From the NCBI GenBank assembly GCA_000499405.2, contig HG738140.1, positions 15,984,564 to 16,048,563 of the forward strand: a stretch of DNA of 64,000 nt. Direction: 5' to 3'. The translations under genes were made by a program, and so were the position numbers. Of the stretch, positions 1-13,078 are shown piece after piece. A model generated the notes under the pieces. That model saw only the letters and a program-made list of their open reading frames with translations, ran no database searches and was not told the DNA's origin. Numbering within the stretch: the stretch's first letter is position 1; every line of letters starts with the position of its first letter. This DNA is from Onchocerca volvulus. Lineage: Eukaryota > Nematoda > Chromadorea > Rhabditida > Onchocercidae.

Positions 1-169
1 CGAATAAAAAAAAACATTCATTCGGATTAAAATTTTGATTAAATAAATTTCAAATTTTATTGCATTGCTCCCTAAAATATATTTCATAAATTGATTTGAA
101 AATTGAAATCAGTGCATTTGAAAGTTTGTTGAGTTAATATTATAATTTCCAAAATAATATTATTTCCAG

Positions 170-2074
170 TACACTAAAGGAAAGAGCAGAACGACTATTT
201 GCAACTAAAGGACATAAATTGAGTGAAATCGAAAAGGCAGCGTTAGCAAAGCGTCATGATACGGATCAGAAAGAACAATTCAAATTACGTCAGACAGCAC
301 GATTAGAAGCACACATTCAAAGGCAAGATATTTTTTTTTAAAGTTTACTTAAATACTCTGGATTCTGATGTTATCTTGAAAATCGCTGTAGTTACCAATA
401 ATTTTTTTTAACATCCAAATAATTTCGATGATGAACATTCAATCTATAGCAATAGACTGATTAAAATAATGCGAGAGTTGCGTGAATGCATTTGTTGAAT
501 ACAGTTGTGAATACAGTGAATGCATGGAGTGAATATTGAATACAGTGAATGCATCTGTTGAATACAATATGTGAATAATAAATGTGATCAGTTAATCACT
601 TGGTCGTACAATATTTCGTGAGTATAAAATTTAAACAAAATGTTTTATTAACTGGTTAGGAATATGGAAAATTATAGTAAATCCATTTATTCAAGGTTAT
701 TCTTTCATTCATCTATATATTTAGTTGCTTAAAAGTTCGTTAAGTCCTTCGTACATTTTTATTTATTTTGTTCGATAAGAAAATTGTCATTTGCAAAATT
801 TTCAGCGTTTTTGATTTTCTTAAAGATGGGGAGCATACAAAAATGTTATCATCTTCGGAAACATTTTTTATGAATGAATTGAACTAAATTTTTATTGTTA
901 AGAATATAATTTATTATCTTCTGTGAAGAGCAACAGAAAGTGAACTCTGAGGATACATTATCCATTTCTGAGCTGATGAATGATTGCATTATTAAGGCGG
1001 AATTTAGTAAATTACTGCTTAACTAATTCTCGAGAAAATGAGAAGAGGAAGGTGTCAAATTCTGATAAAAAGGAAATCAGATCGCTACAGAGATTTGAAA
1101 TTTATTGAATTCGGCAATATTTCAGTAATATCGACAACAGTGTATTTTAGACCACACCGTGCTAGTAATCACAGAAAATATAACATAAAGTGACTTTTAG
1201 ACTATCGTCTTTATTGAGCGATGAAAGAGAAGCTACCAAAGAAAATGTCGAAAGAAAACAAGCCCGAGGTATTGGCGAAAATATGGAAGAAGAGGAAGAC
1301 ATAAATGATATGTCGGATGATGACGATGACGATAGCATTCCATATAATCCCAAAAATTTACCCTTGGGATGGGATGGTAAACCAATTCCATATTGGCTGT
1401 ATAAGTTACACGGTCTCAATATATCCTTCCCGTGTGAAATTTGTGGTAATCAAGTTTACAAAGGACCAAAGGCATTTCAACGACATTTTAATGTAAGTGA
1501 ACTTCATAATATAAATTTTTCTTCTTGTTAACTTGTTGAATTTTAAAATGATGTTTGATTTTTAGTTTTAAAGCATGAAAATAAACGATAAAATGATCAA
1601 TAACTTCAATGCATTTTCCTATTTCTATACGTTGTTTGTTCGATTTCTTAAGATAATTATTTTAGACACGCTTCCACTCAACTTTAATAAAGTGAAGTAG
1701 AATTGTGTTTGAAATAATCACTTCTAAGTAGGTGAAATTACGAAATTGTTTATTTGTTCATAACTTTTAGATAGCTCTTATCAAAATCGTAGATCCTAGA
1801 ATTTGAATATTTCAAGAATTCTATCCATTCGCAGTTTCTTCAAATTCAGGAATGGCGTCATTCACATGGCATGCGTTGTCTCGGGATTCCGAATACGGCA
1901 CATTTTGCAAATATTACGAAAATTTCTGATGCTGTTGAACTTTGGGGGAAAATACGACGACAGAAAGAGTCACTGAAATGGAATCCTGAACATGATGAAG
2001 AGTTTGAGGATTCTGCAGGGAATGTTGTCAATAAGCGAACGTTTGAAGATCTTAAAAGACAGGGGCTTTTGTGA
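170..2074 (+). CDS. SF3A3: Splicing factor 3A subunit 3 (SF3a60), C-terminal part; 5' end outside window
   Basis: Exons read as 170-322, 1201-1492 and 1850-2074 (stop TGA). SF3a60 is part of the U2 snRNP SF3a complex, which helps define the branch site in the nucleus. Seen: a middle-region segment ([13 protein letters not shown]), an acidic stretch, the conserved block [20 protein letters not shown], a matrin-type C2H2 zinc finger (CEICGN...FQRHF) split by the second intron and completed by [10 protein letters not shown], then [11 protein letters not shown] and the family C-terminus EDLKRQGLL. Phases agree throughout (phase 2 into 170, phase 2 at 322/1201, phase 0 at 1492/1850). The first intron starts with GC (AG|GCAAGA), not GT; using it restores a continuous family-like reading. 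The N-terminal half lies left of position 170. The family call is very secure from the C-terminal conservation. Confidence 0.96.
323..1200 (+). other. GC-AG intron in SF3A3
   Basis: The upstream exon ends CAAAG and the intron opens GCAAGA, the usual context of the minor GC-AG intron class. It closes at TTTTAG (1195-1200). No GT near the exon end keeps the phase. The intron also carries an imperfect tandem array (about 482-590). Confidence 0.8.
478..592. repeat. Imperfect tandem repeat with units TGAATGCAT and TTGAATACA
   Basis: Units GTGAATGCAT and TGAATACAGT alternate at least six times with variable spacing inside the GC-AG intron of SF3A3. It looks like a local slippage or duplication array. 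No coding potential. Confidence 0.75.
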
Positions 2075-2779
2075 TTATTATGTTGTTTGTTTCTAGTTTT
2101 TGCTGTGAAAATAATACTCCTCAGTCTTATTTTTGCACTTTATAATCATTGGGCATCGTTAATTCGTTCTAGAAGGTTTTTAACTTATCCAAATATAATG
2201 GACCAAGTTGTTAAGATTTTCATGATTTATCTAATTTGAAGATTAGACAGGCGATTGCAAATAACTTTCTAAGACATTTTTCAATTATTATGATCGTTAT
2301 AAAAAAGATATCAGAAGCTAAAACTGTCATTCTAATTTCGGAAAAATATGTTCTCCATTTTCATATTTTTTTCTGTGTTTTTTAACATGAATAAATTTAA
2401 TTGTTTTGGGGCTGTTCAAATAGCAGTTATTCACAGTACTTAAATTTTGTAGTAAGCTAGCTTCAAAATTCGTGTTCTTGATGCATTTACAAAACGAAAA
2501 AAACTTGAATTTAATCTGCAAAAGCAAAAAATTATAAACAAACAAACTAAGCATTGATAAGACTCTTTTCCTAAAAACATCTGCTACTAAGAAATTTAAA
2601 TCAAACCTTATGAAATTTAAAATAAAGGCAAAAGGCGAAATCTCACACACAGAAATAAAGAAGACAGAATACAAACAAAAATGTCGAATTGAACATGTTT
2701 GTTAAAAATCGATAAATTAACTGCTGAGATCATCTTTAAAAGGCTTAGGACTCCTGAAGTACATCGAAATCGATAATTC
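2075..2779. other. Gene-poor spacer after SF3A3
   Basis: Holds the 3' UTR of SF3A3 and AT-rich sequence. An open frame on the minus strand (2327-2674) has low-complexity composition and no family resemblance. No canonical AATAAA is obvious close to the stop. Confidence 0.5.
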
Positions 2780-4080
2780 TTAGATGTTTGCTACAATAGG
2801 GAGTTCTTCAATCGCTTCTAAAATTTTTTTCCGGATAATTATGTTTTCCACATCTTTTGGATCGGTGAATTGACGATGATATACCTTTCCGGACCAATCA
2901 TTTCCTTCTACAACGGTTCCTTGAATATATCGACGATAAACCTGCTAGTTACTATCATGTAATGCTGCATTTGGCATTCGTTTTTACTCAAGCTCTAAAT
3001 GTTCGTCAATGCCACGAGAAAGCTTCCTCTTTTGACTGGCCTCAAACGTTCGTCCAAATGTTCTTCCTCAAATATGCATTTTTTCTGAAAATAAACTAAC
3101 AAGAGGCTTGATTTTAACCAGAAAAAAAAATCAAATGACGATATCTGTCACGCAAGTATCGAAACTAATCCAAACAAAGAGCATCCAGAGTAGCATCCAT
3201 TAATAAACATTCATTAACGTTTCCTGAAATATATTTCGAACATATAACTAATATTGACTAATATTTACAAAAACATTTTAAACAAAAATTACATTTCATC
3301 TATCATTAAAAAAATTCAAGTAGATTTAATCAAACAGTAGTTTTGAAGAAATTCGTCGGAAAATAAATTCGGATTACTATTATGAGAACTTTTATAGATC
3401 ACCGAATCTTTGTAATTATTTCATTTTATTTCCAAATCACTTCCGGTAGGAAATCAAATCGAATTACTATTTTTTTTCGGAGCACTACAGGAATACTAAT
3501 AGTTTTTTGTGTATCATTACCAAGTCTGATTTCAATACTAAAAAATCGTTGACCCATCCATCGTAAATCCTCTGGTCTTATAACCAAAACCATGTCTGAT
3601 TCTTCCCTAGAAAAGGGGATGTTAGCAACCATAAAGGATCCTCTGGACCAGTGCAAACTTTGAATCGGTTTGACCCTTCAAATCTTCATCCGTTATTGTC
3701 TATCATTGATACATCTTCAATCCTTCATCAAAACTTATCAGTTCCCAAACTTCAAATAAACTTCAAAATATATATCTATATCTATGTGACAAATATTGAG
3801 CTATCGACTGTATTTTCCATATTCATTTACAAATTGTATCGTAATGCAGTTGCTACGATAAACTACATCATAGCTTTTATCACACGACAAATTCATCTAC
3901 ACAGGCAGCCAATCCCCAATTTTTCGAATGAAAAAACTTTCACGACACAATTCATTCCTTATCCCGTCAATACCGTCGTTATTGGATTGTATCATTAGAT
4001 CCACATCTTGTATTCCATCTAGCCGAAGTCAAATTAATGTATAACATTTATTGAGAACAGCATCATCAAATGAGGAAAGA
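2780..4080 (-). pseudogene. Decayed unidentified protein-coding gene (broken coding-like segments)
   Basis: Three minus-strand stretches read like real protein but are interrupted. Near 4075-3900, a frame with NSTLSSFDDAV and then LDGIQDVDLMIQ has an in-frame stop between the two parts. At 3656-3426, an open segment contains FMVANIPFSREES and PEDLRWMGQRFF. At about 3060-2780, a frame with KRKLSRGIDEHLELE continues through two in-frame stops into YIQGTVVEGNDWSGKVYHRQF and ends at TAA (2780-2782). Codon choice and amino-acid mix are unlike the surrounding AT-rich noise. I do not recognise the family. It could instead be a live gene with exons I have joined wrongly, since an acceptor-like TAGCAG sits just before the last segment. 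Confidence 0.45.
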
Positions 4081-4759
4081 GTAGAATTCTGGCCTCACCT
4101 AAGTAAATTAATTTTTTAAAGTTGGTTAACTCCTAAATATATTCAAATCAAATGCTCAATTTCAAAAAAGATCAGTAGATGAAAGAATATGTCTTTGCTG
4201 AAAATATGTTTCAATAATAAACTTGAATTATCTTAAAACTTTGTGAGAAATTTGATTTTGATATATTTGGATCTTTTGCCCTAAAATTCAATACAGACAT
4301 TAGAATAGTTGACACAAAAAAATCCTTCGAGTTAATTTAAAAAATTTTTCATTATTCAGAACACAAGGTTGGGGTAGCGTTATAAGGAGCCTTTCTCGAA
4401 ACTTCTCGTGAAAAGTGAAGTTCTCGATAACTGAGTTTTAATGTAGCGACCTTTTCGTTTTTCTTTCATTCTTAATTTCAAATATATTCATTCTTGACCT
4501 TGTCCATCTCTCCATTTCTTTTATTCAGATTTATTGCCAGTAACTCAATCATCAAATTCCAAAACGACAGAAGCGCCTCGATAAAGTCGTTATACAGTAA
4601 TGAAATATCAATTTGAAGTTAGCATTCGACTACATAGATTATAATAATAAGTTTGCACATAATTTAGTTCACAGATACTTTAAATTTCAAGTGATTTTCG
4701 AAAGGATACAGAGCTTTTTTTTTTGTATGCATTCCATATATGACACAAATACTACAGCT

Positions 4760-7700
4760 TCATTCATCATTTTCCTTAAATAGACGTCCAAAAAAACCCT
4801 TTCGTCGTTTATGATTATTACCACCATCTTCATCATCATCTGTTACCTCACGAATTACTGGACCACCTGAAGCAGACCCGAAACGTGCACCGGATCTAAA
4901 AACAAAAAAATGTGACACATTGCACAATGTGACACATTATGTGTCACATACGAATAACGTACTTTAAATCTATTACTGTAGCATAGTCTATTATTCACAT
5001 AATAAAAAGAATTACCTTCTTCCTCTCTCATAATCCTCCTCAATCATCACATCGTCGTCATCCTCTTCATCTGGAAGAGTAATAATCGGTGCATTAGTAC
5101 CACTACCACTGATGCGTGCTGCCTGCAAAATTGCAAAATCTTCAAAATGAAGCAAAGTAAAAGTATTTCACAACAAAATTTGATAGATCTTAATTCTGAC
5201 CGAGACAATTTAAAAAACAACTAACATGATTTCGACTGCTTGATGACGTACCACCATATCTATTTCCACCTTCAATCGCACGATTTCTTTGTCCATCAGC
5301 TCCACCATCCATCAGATTACGTCGTGCACGAGATGCAAATTCTCGATCAAATGCTTCCGCTTCATCTAAAATATTTGCGTCATTCGCTTTTCGAAATTTT
5401 GTACTACAATTTCAGCAAGTATTATATATCTAATCTCCAGTCATCGACAAGACAAAATTACGACAACTAGCTCCTAACTTTTTCGTAATTAGCATTTAAT
5501 GAATAAGTGAAGTGAGAATTTTGGTAAGAGTTTACTAAAAGTAAATTTAAACGAATGCATCGCAGTGGCAATAATCAAACCATAGTATCAGTTTCGTTGT
5601 TAAATTGTTGATAGTTGATAATTAATAAAATACCTTGTGTAAGATTAACAAAACTTTGCCGTTCTCTAATCCGACCATCACGATCACGTTTCTTTTCTAT
5701 TACATGCGTTCGATCACCTATTGTATGTCCAATCGTAAGCTTATCACCCACACCATCTTCACCTGTTCGAATTGCATGCCTAAAAATCAAATCACTTTTG
5801 CTATCTTCCATTTGATATTTAATGACTGTTGATGAAATCAGAAAGTATTATTTTTGTGAATTTCAATTACTTGTCCTAATCAAAAAAATTTTTAATAAAT
5901 CGCTTGTAAGAGTTCTATTTCGCCAACGCTTCGTTTTGCGAGTAAGCACGCATCATTTAAGTAACAAATTTTTGAGAAAATTTTGAGAAATAAGGAAAAC
6001 TTCATACTTCTCAAAATACAGAAATAAGAACTCATAAATTCCATTCTATAAATAATAAAATAGTACCGTGTTTCCTTTACATCACCAGTTTTACGGATTG
6101 ATTTTTCGACTACTCGAGGTTGTCCACCATTACGTCCATCAAAACTTATCATTGTTGAATGAGAAAACACATGTGAATTTGGATCATTCATCACCCGTGT
6201 CTGCACATCCTCCTAAAATTTCATTAAATAATTTCATTCTCATTGAAAATGAAAAGTGTAATGAAATATACATTCTCTATTTAATCTAATTATGGAATAA
6301 GAAATAAAAAATATATGCCATAATCAACAGACATTGACAGTTGAAAAGAGAAATCTATATCGAATTTAAATCAAAATTGTCATTTTCAAAACGATGAACC
6401 ATTTGTCTCATGATGCCACTGTATAAGTTAAAACCAAATGGATCCATTAGCGCCATATCATTTCGATGTGTCGGTCGTGTTCCCGGTGATTCTCCCAATA
6501 AACCTCAACACAAATTATATTTCTTCACAAAAATAATGTTAAATGTACTCCTTTTAACAAGGTTTTTTAAATCGATGATCAGAACTTCAATTAACAGCAT
6601 TTCACCAACACATCCTCAGGAACCATCTTCAAATGAAACTGAAACAAAATCCTAAATAACAAATAAGGTGAGAACAATCACCTGCGTAAGAAGTGATGAA
6701 ATAAAAAATATATATTTACTAACAAATATGCAAATTCCAAAAAATGAAGAATCTGATGATCTTATACATACTTTTTCATTCTATTTTGTTTTATGAAAAA
6801 GGTTATGCATATCGCCAAAGAGAAAAAAAAAAAGAAGGAAAAAAGAAATTACTATCAAACGCATTGTGCATGTTGAACATTGAACCAAACGGATTTATCA
6901 TTCCTTGCATCATTCGATCCATATCACGCATCTGTTGTCTTATTTGATGATGAATATTCCTGGAAACAAATATTTTTATTAGCGAAATCCATTTATCAAT
7001 ATATTTCATATTTGTATCTAATAACATTCTGTTAACTTCTATTCAGTCATTCATTTATTATAACAAAGTGCTTTAATTTACTATAACCTTGTCTTTTCTA
7101 AAATACGCCTCAACATATTCAACATTGATTAAGTATAATTTATTGCAAAATATCGTCAAAAATTTTTTAAATGAATTTGATTTTTTTTTTTTTTTTTAAG
7201 TGGCAGAAAGAAAATCTGATTATTCAGAACTGGAAGAAAAGCTACTCTTGTTCACTCTTTTTCCAGTTATCATAAAGGAACAAACCCGGTTTAAATTATT
7301 AAATATTTTTGTAAAGTGATATGAAAAGGATGTTTTTGAAAGAAATGTAGATTGGAAGAGGGAATAAGATTTAAATAACAGATCAAAACTACGAACATAT
7401 CTGAAAGCTGCTCAGACTGGATAACTATGGAAAAAAGCATGCGAATTAGTAGAAAGATATTTGGCTAATTAGTGTTATACATTAGAGATTTAGAAGTATT
7501 ATTAAATTCCATCTCAGGTTGATATATTTATCCAAAACCTATAAAAATCAATTCCGCATTCAGTTTAGTTTATTTTTTACAATATGAGAAAAAAAAAATT
7601 ACAGAAATACAGGTCACATAAAAAAGTTAATGTAAAAGATATAAATAACAAATAAAGAATTTTTATTTCATTTTCAAAATTTCCTATAAAAAAACTCTAA

Positions 7701-10700
7701 TATAAAATGAAAATGAGAAAAAAATATTCTCTTCCTTATAATCATCAAACTAAAACACTGTTTTCCAAGCTATGATTACAAATTAGAAGATACAGAATAA
7801 TCTTAGCCATAAATCATTTCACCATCTCACTTCATTCCTGTCACAACTTTAAAACTAACCATTTCTCCCGTGAAATATCTCTACGTCTACTCATCGCTAA
7901 TCAACAAGAATAAATGGAAAATCGGAAGAAATCCTCATTTATATTGTTGGTAATAAAGAAAATATTTTTCTTCTTCTTGCTATCAATTTCAATTTCATTT
8001 AACAAAATCAGTAACAATTTCATCCTATTTTAATTGTTAAAAACTCTCAATTTCCGACTTCAAAAAAATACATTCTAATCATTTTAATCCAAGAATTAGA
8101 TCGAGAATTTTGTATATGATTATATTAATTAAATCTTTCACATACTAATGTTATATTGTAAAATTTAACAAAACAGAAATCTTCTAGATTTTAAAATTTA
8201 TCTTCATTTCCAATACAGCTCTTTATTTTATGAGAATACTTAACAATGTTATAAAAAATGATTTCGACAGAACTACAATAAACTTTCACTCACAAAATGG
8301 TTAACTTTTCTAATAAATTTCTTTTTTGTAATATAAATTTCCATTTCCGAGACAGATTATAAATGAAGCATTCAAAACGTAAATAATGATGAATTAGTGA
8401 GGTAAAATATCCTCTATTTCTTTGAATTCCAAATTTTTTCATTAATTGAAAGATCGAGAAGCTAAATAATTCGGTAATTTGGAAAGCAGGACAATTCACT
8501 TCATTGATAACTTTCTTAAAATTCCTTATTCATCACATTTCTATCATCAACAAAGATTATTTGATTATTTTACTTCAAGACAGCCTAATTTCATATTCCA
8601 ACATTAGAAAAATTTTATCCTTTTTTTTTCTGATCTTTTGATGAAGCAAAATTTCATCTAAAAAATTCCAAATATTAGGAAAATTCCATTTTCTTCTTGT
8701 AAAACTATCTTAATTAATAAAAAGTACATGAATACCCAAGGAAAAATAAAAGGGAAACTAGCTAATTATTTCTATGAAAAACAAAAAGTAACACAAAACA
8801 GTAGGAAGTCGATTTCATGCTATCTCGAATGTTATCGAATTCGAGTGCAAGCTGGCCCAATCGATATGTACGATTTGCATTTTAAGGTTACTGTATTTTC
8901 GCTGTCTCCTTTGAACAGTTTATCAATGAAGTTTAATTATCCATCTTAACTTTTATCACTGTGGTAAAAGAAGACTCGAAATTCTGATTTCAAAATGCTG
9001 ATCCGATTTTTATCAAAATTCTGGTTTAAATTTAAAAAAAAAAGAAAAAATTCTAAATTCTGATTTGACAACGAACTATTCACGAGAATAGAGTGACCTT
9101 AAGAACTTTGAAGTAATAGTAAGTAGTTATCAAATAAGAATTTCGAATCTTTTTTTCTAATTAAATGTTACCTACGAAATCGAAAATAAGATGTCATTAT
9201 TAACTAATTCCGTAATCATTATAACATAGCTCTCATTCATATCTATCTTAATAATATCACTACAGATTTAACACTGTCAATCTTTTGCTCTGCTCATATC
9301 CGCAATCTTCTCAAGCATATTTTCTTTCAATTTTCTGAAAATACAACCAGTATTTTTCAAGTCTTTTCTTACTCTTCCTCTCTTTTTCTCCTCTTCTTTT
9401 ATCGATCATATTACCTACCATCTCGATCCACTACCGATGAATTTGAATTTTAAGAACTTTTATTTTTTGAGAAATTTTTAAAATCTGCCCTAGCTTAGCT
9501 TAAATGTTTCGAAAACACTCTTACTATCTCAATGCAATTTATAAGACAGCGAGTGGAAGACCGTTAAATTCATCCAAATAATTAAAGCAAAAAAAATGTT
9601 TTTCTTCTAAAATCAAAATCGGAAATAAAATAAAGTAGAAAGAGAAAAAAAGAGTAAAAAAAGTACCGAATAAGGAAACTATAACAGTTAAAATGTAATG
9701 CAATCTCGAAGAGAAAGGAAAAAATATTAAGAGACAGAGGATAAATAGGAGAGTAAGACTTTAGGAAAAATGGATTCAAATCAATAACTGAAATGAGAGA
9801 GATAAACGAACAAGTGAGAGAAAAAGGAGGAGTGTTCAAAGATAACAAGTTTGTGACATTTCGAAATTGTTCGAGAACAATCGACGAAACCGAAAATTCT
9901 GTTGATGGGAAATTGGAAAAACACTGAATCTGATTGGCTGCATCGATTAAAAAAGTAACAATAAAGATAATTTGAAGAACAGGAAAGGAATTGAATGTAC
10001 TCAGATCGTACCTGAAATGTTCCGATGGTACCTACCTGTATCATAAACAACAAATAAATTAAATCATACATAGCATGCCTTTTTATTTCACTACTTTAGT
10101 TATTTAGCCCGATACTAACAATTGATTACTAAATTCGTCAGACTTTCTGATTTCTTATATACAAAATATAAATAACAATTATTCATAATCCTTAATAATA
10201 TTCCGATTGTTTCTTCAGTCTTTAAGTTCCCGTAAGCCCATTTCTCAAGTCTTGCAAAATTTGACAGCTAAAAACACAACATTTCGAACTTCTTTTCTGC
10301 AACATCCAATATTCTCTTTCTTAACCTAAGAACTGTCCAAATTCACACTTGCTTTTCATATTTGCTTTTAGATTTAGTCATAAATTAGTAAGGAGAATTC
10401 GGAAAACAATCACGAATACACTACTATTTCATTTTCATTCAAATTCATTTATTACTTGAAACCAAAAATTTTAAAGAAACAAAAAACACTAACTTATAGG
10501 TATAATATTATAAGATTTTCAATATTACTTCACCTAAACTGGTTTCTACTCACCAATAAACCATATCCTTCTATTACCCCAGCAACAACAAATTATTTGA
10601 GCTATTTGGAATAAATTTTTCAAGCGCTGCACTATACAGTCTTCATGAAGGAATCATATAAGAAATCAATCTTTTTCTCTATTCAAAACATATCGACTTT

Positions 10701-13078
10701 TTTGTTTCTTTCAAATTTTCAGATTTAAGCAATGGTTGGAATTCGAATGTAAAAATTCAAATTCTCATTACTTCTGAATCCGGAAAAAGTAGAAAAATAA
10801 CAAAATAATAAATTTGAATAAATTCGCAAAAATCATACCTGCTATTTGATCGCACGGAATAAATTTGATGCTGACTAAAGTATACCATACCTTTGTGTGT
10901 AATGTTTAAGTACAACTTACAAACACACTCACAAATAATTTAGTTGCAAATAATACATATCTATGTGTCGCAAATACCTGTTTTTAAACTTTACCAACAA
11001 AACATTAAATATTAATTAAAGCACTGGTGCAGATCATTATTACTGCTACCATAAACAAGTTTTATTAGATTTCTTGAAATCATTCTAAAGGAATGTTTAT
11101 TACTCAGCAATTTCATTTGTTCACAATACAGCATAATATTAATGAGGATAATTCAGCAAAACGTCAATTTTAATGATTATTGTTGGAAAATGAACAGTTA
11201 TTTTCCATCATCAGTTAAACTGATCTGATATTAACAATCAATACTGATGACACTTTTTTCATGTATGATTAATAATTTCATATAAAAATCAAGAAAATAA
11301 ATCTATTCCACAATCTTCTAAAAATTAACGAAAATATCATAAAAATTAATCAGTTAAATAAAGTACTGATTGAAGAAAGAAATCTATAGCTCATTATTTC
11401 ATTATAATGACATTCATGGCTCATTAAGAAAAAAACATAATGCTAAATTCAGTGAGGATAATGTTCAAATGAAATGTTTAAAACATCTAAGAAGTCATTT
11501 CTATGTTTGAAATCTATAAAAAGCATCTAATTCCATCCATCAGAAATGCATGTTAATCACTAGTTCATCATGTTAAATTTTATAGGATTCTTATTTATTG
11601 AATAAAAACAAATATTATTCAAGATAATTTTACCCTCTATTAAAATTTCAAAAAAGCTAGCTATGGAAGATTTCTCACATAACATAATTGTTTATTTTGA
11701 ATTTGATATCAAATCAAAATCATTTATCCTAAACTGACTATTTCAATGCTTTAACTTATCAAATTGAATTTGTTTAATTTTGCTTCACACAATTATAAAA
11801 GATCCTCAGTCATCAGACTAGATACAAAATCTGTTATTTTAACATTTGCACTTGATGAAAATGCAAATTAGTGCTTGAAATCGCAATTAATTGGAAAATA
11901 TTTCCCTTTTTTCATGCTCTAATATTCCATACTTACATACAACACAAGGAAAATGTCAATAAAAAAAAAAAAAAGAAAAGAAAGAAAAACAGGTTTAATT
12001 TCTTTCTTATTTAAATCTTTTCTCATTATAAATATTTGGAAATATTTTCATCATAATAACACTGCATACGAGAGACCATATATTTTCAGTTCCTGTCATT
12101 TTTACAATAATTCAAAATTATGCCTCTCATGGTTCACAGCTTGTTGTCACTTTTTAACTTGTCAATTATTGCTTCCTTAAACTCACGCGTTCCATTAACA
12201 GCAGTATACTTAGTTTTACCCTCATTCATTGTTTGGACAATAATCAATCTTCATCCCATCCGAAATATAGTTATTCAAATATCGCTGTCCTATGTTTCAA
12301 GAACTAAAACTCTTATCGAAATTATTTTTAAAATTGATTTATTAATCTATATGATTTCACTCATTTGTTAAATGTCGGTAAAAATTATATGAAATCTAGA
12401 AACTCAGTAACTACTATTAATTATTAAAAAAATATAATTATTAGAAAAATGCAACGAAGTTTATTTGTTTGAGTAACCAAAACAGCGAGTAATTAATAAC
12501 TTGACAATAAATAAACTTAATTCATTTGAAGAAAACTTATGAAAACTGTTGCTTATGACAAAATGCATTCAACCGAAACTCTTTGTATACACAAGAGGAA
12601 TAAGTCCTTCATCTGCTCAAAAAATTTATTTTGAAAAATATTTGAAAAAGAACGGAAATTTTAATAATTTTTCCATTGTTCGAAATACTGCAAAGGGTTG
12701 GTAAACGAAGCAGCTGCAAGTTTTTATCAGCACAAAGGTTGCAACTACTATAACAAATACATTAGAATACTCAATAATTGATCTAATGAATTCAATTCAA
12801 CTATCGGTTAGAAAAATTAATGAAAGACAAATCGGTAAAATAATAAACAATTGATAAATTAATACACAGTAATTTTCAAATGACGAAAAATAACTAAACT
12901 AACAAATGAAGAATCAAATAAAATAAAGATAACTCACTAATAAGTTCAAATCCATTTTAGCAATTAAATCCAACAAATGAACAAACCAATAACCAAACTA
13001 AAAATTGATTGGTTGATTTCAAATTAAAAGCAATCAATGAAAGACTTACCCAAAGCCAAACGGATCGCCACCAAACAT
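4760..13078 (-). CDS. mlf: Myeloid leukemia factor (MLF) homologue, complete
   Basis: Eight exons on the minus strand: 13050-13078 (ATG), 6853-6959, 6400-6503, 6067-6212, 5634-5779, 5226-5365, 5016-5122, 4760-4895 (TGA). They sum to 915 nt, giving 304 aa, and every junction keeps phase. MLF proteins shuttle between nucleus and cytoplasm and act in transcription, survival and proteostasis (family knowledge). Seen: an N-terminal start MFGGDPFGFG, then MRDMDRMMQGMINPFG, MDPFGFN, the core SHVFSHSTMISFDGRNG, KSIRKTGDVKETR, and the signature TIGHTIGDRTHVIEKKRD followed by NLTQDEAEAFDREF. The tail is Gly/Ser- and acid-rich and ends in a basic patch (NHKRRKGFFGR). Length fits animal MLFs (about 250-310 aa). 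The first coding exon is only 29 nt and lies 6.1 kb from exon 2. The start is the only ATG in that exon. Confidence 0.95.
4910..4949. repeat. Short direct plus inverted repeat in last MLF intron
   Basis: ATGTGACACAT occurs at 4910-4920 and 4927-4937 and is followed, after one T, by its inverse ATGTGTCACAT at 4939-4949. The last two units form a near-perfect palindrome. Confidence 0.85.
6960..13049 (-). other. MLF intron 1 (6.1 kb)
   Basis: Very AT-rich sequence with no recognisable transposon protein. A minus-strand open stretch at about 9781-10071 lacks any conserved motif. One short protein-like stretch at 12134-12268 is listed separately. Poly-A and poly-T runs occur at 7180 and 11960. 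Confidence 0.7.
12134..12268 (-). CDS. Possible short exon or micro-ORF within MLF intron 1
   Basis: The minus strand reads MNEGKTKYTAVNGTREF and continues about 15 residues to a TGA at 12134-12136. Its balanced, charged composition stands out in an intron of Lys/Ile/Phe/Asn-rich noise. It could be a terminal exon of a nested gene or an alternative MLF exon. I do not recognise the family and no promoter or partner exon is evident. Confidence 0.2.

Noticed and set aside
1162..1419. Minus-strand open frame with poly-Ser
   Set aside because: It is the antisense of the acidic Asp/Glu stretch of the SF3A3 exon.
2327..2674. 115-codon minus-strand open frame
   Set aside because: Phe/Leu/Asn/Lys-rich composition as expected from AT-rich DNA, no motif, no splice context.
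9781..10071. 96-codon minus-strand open frame in MLF intron 1
   Set aside because: Hydrophobic low-complexity sequence; MLF exons already join in phase without it.
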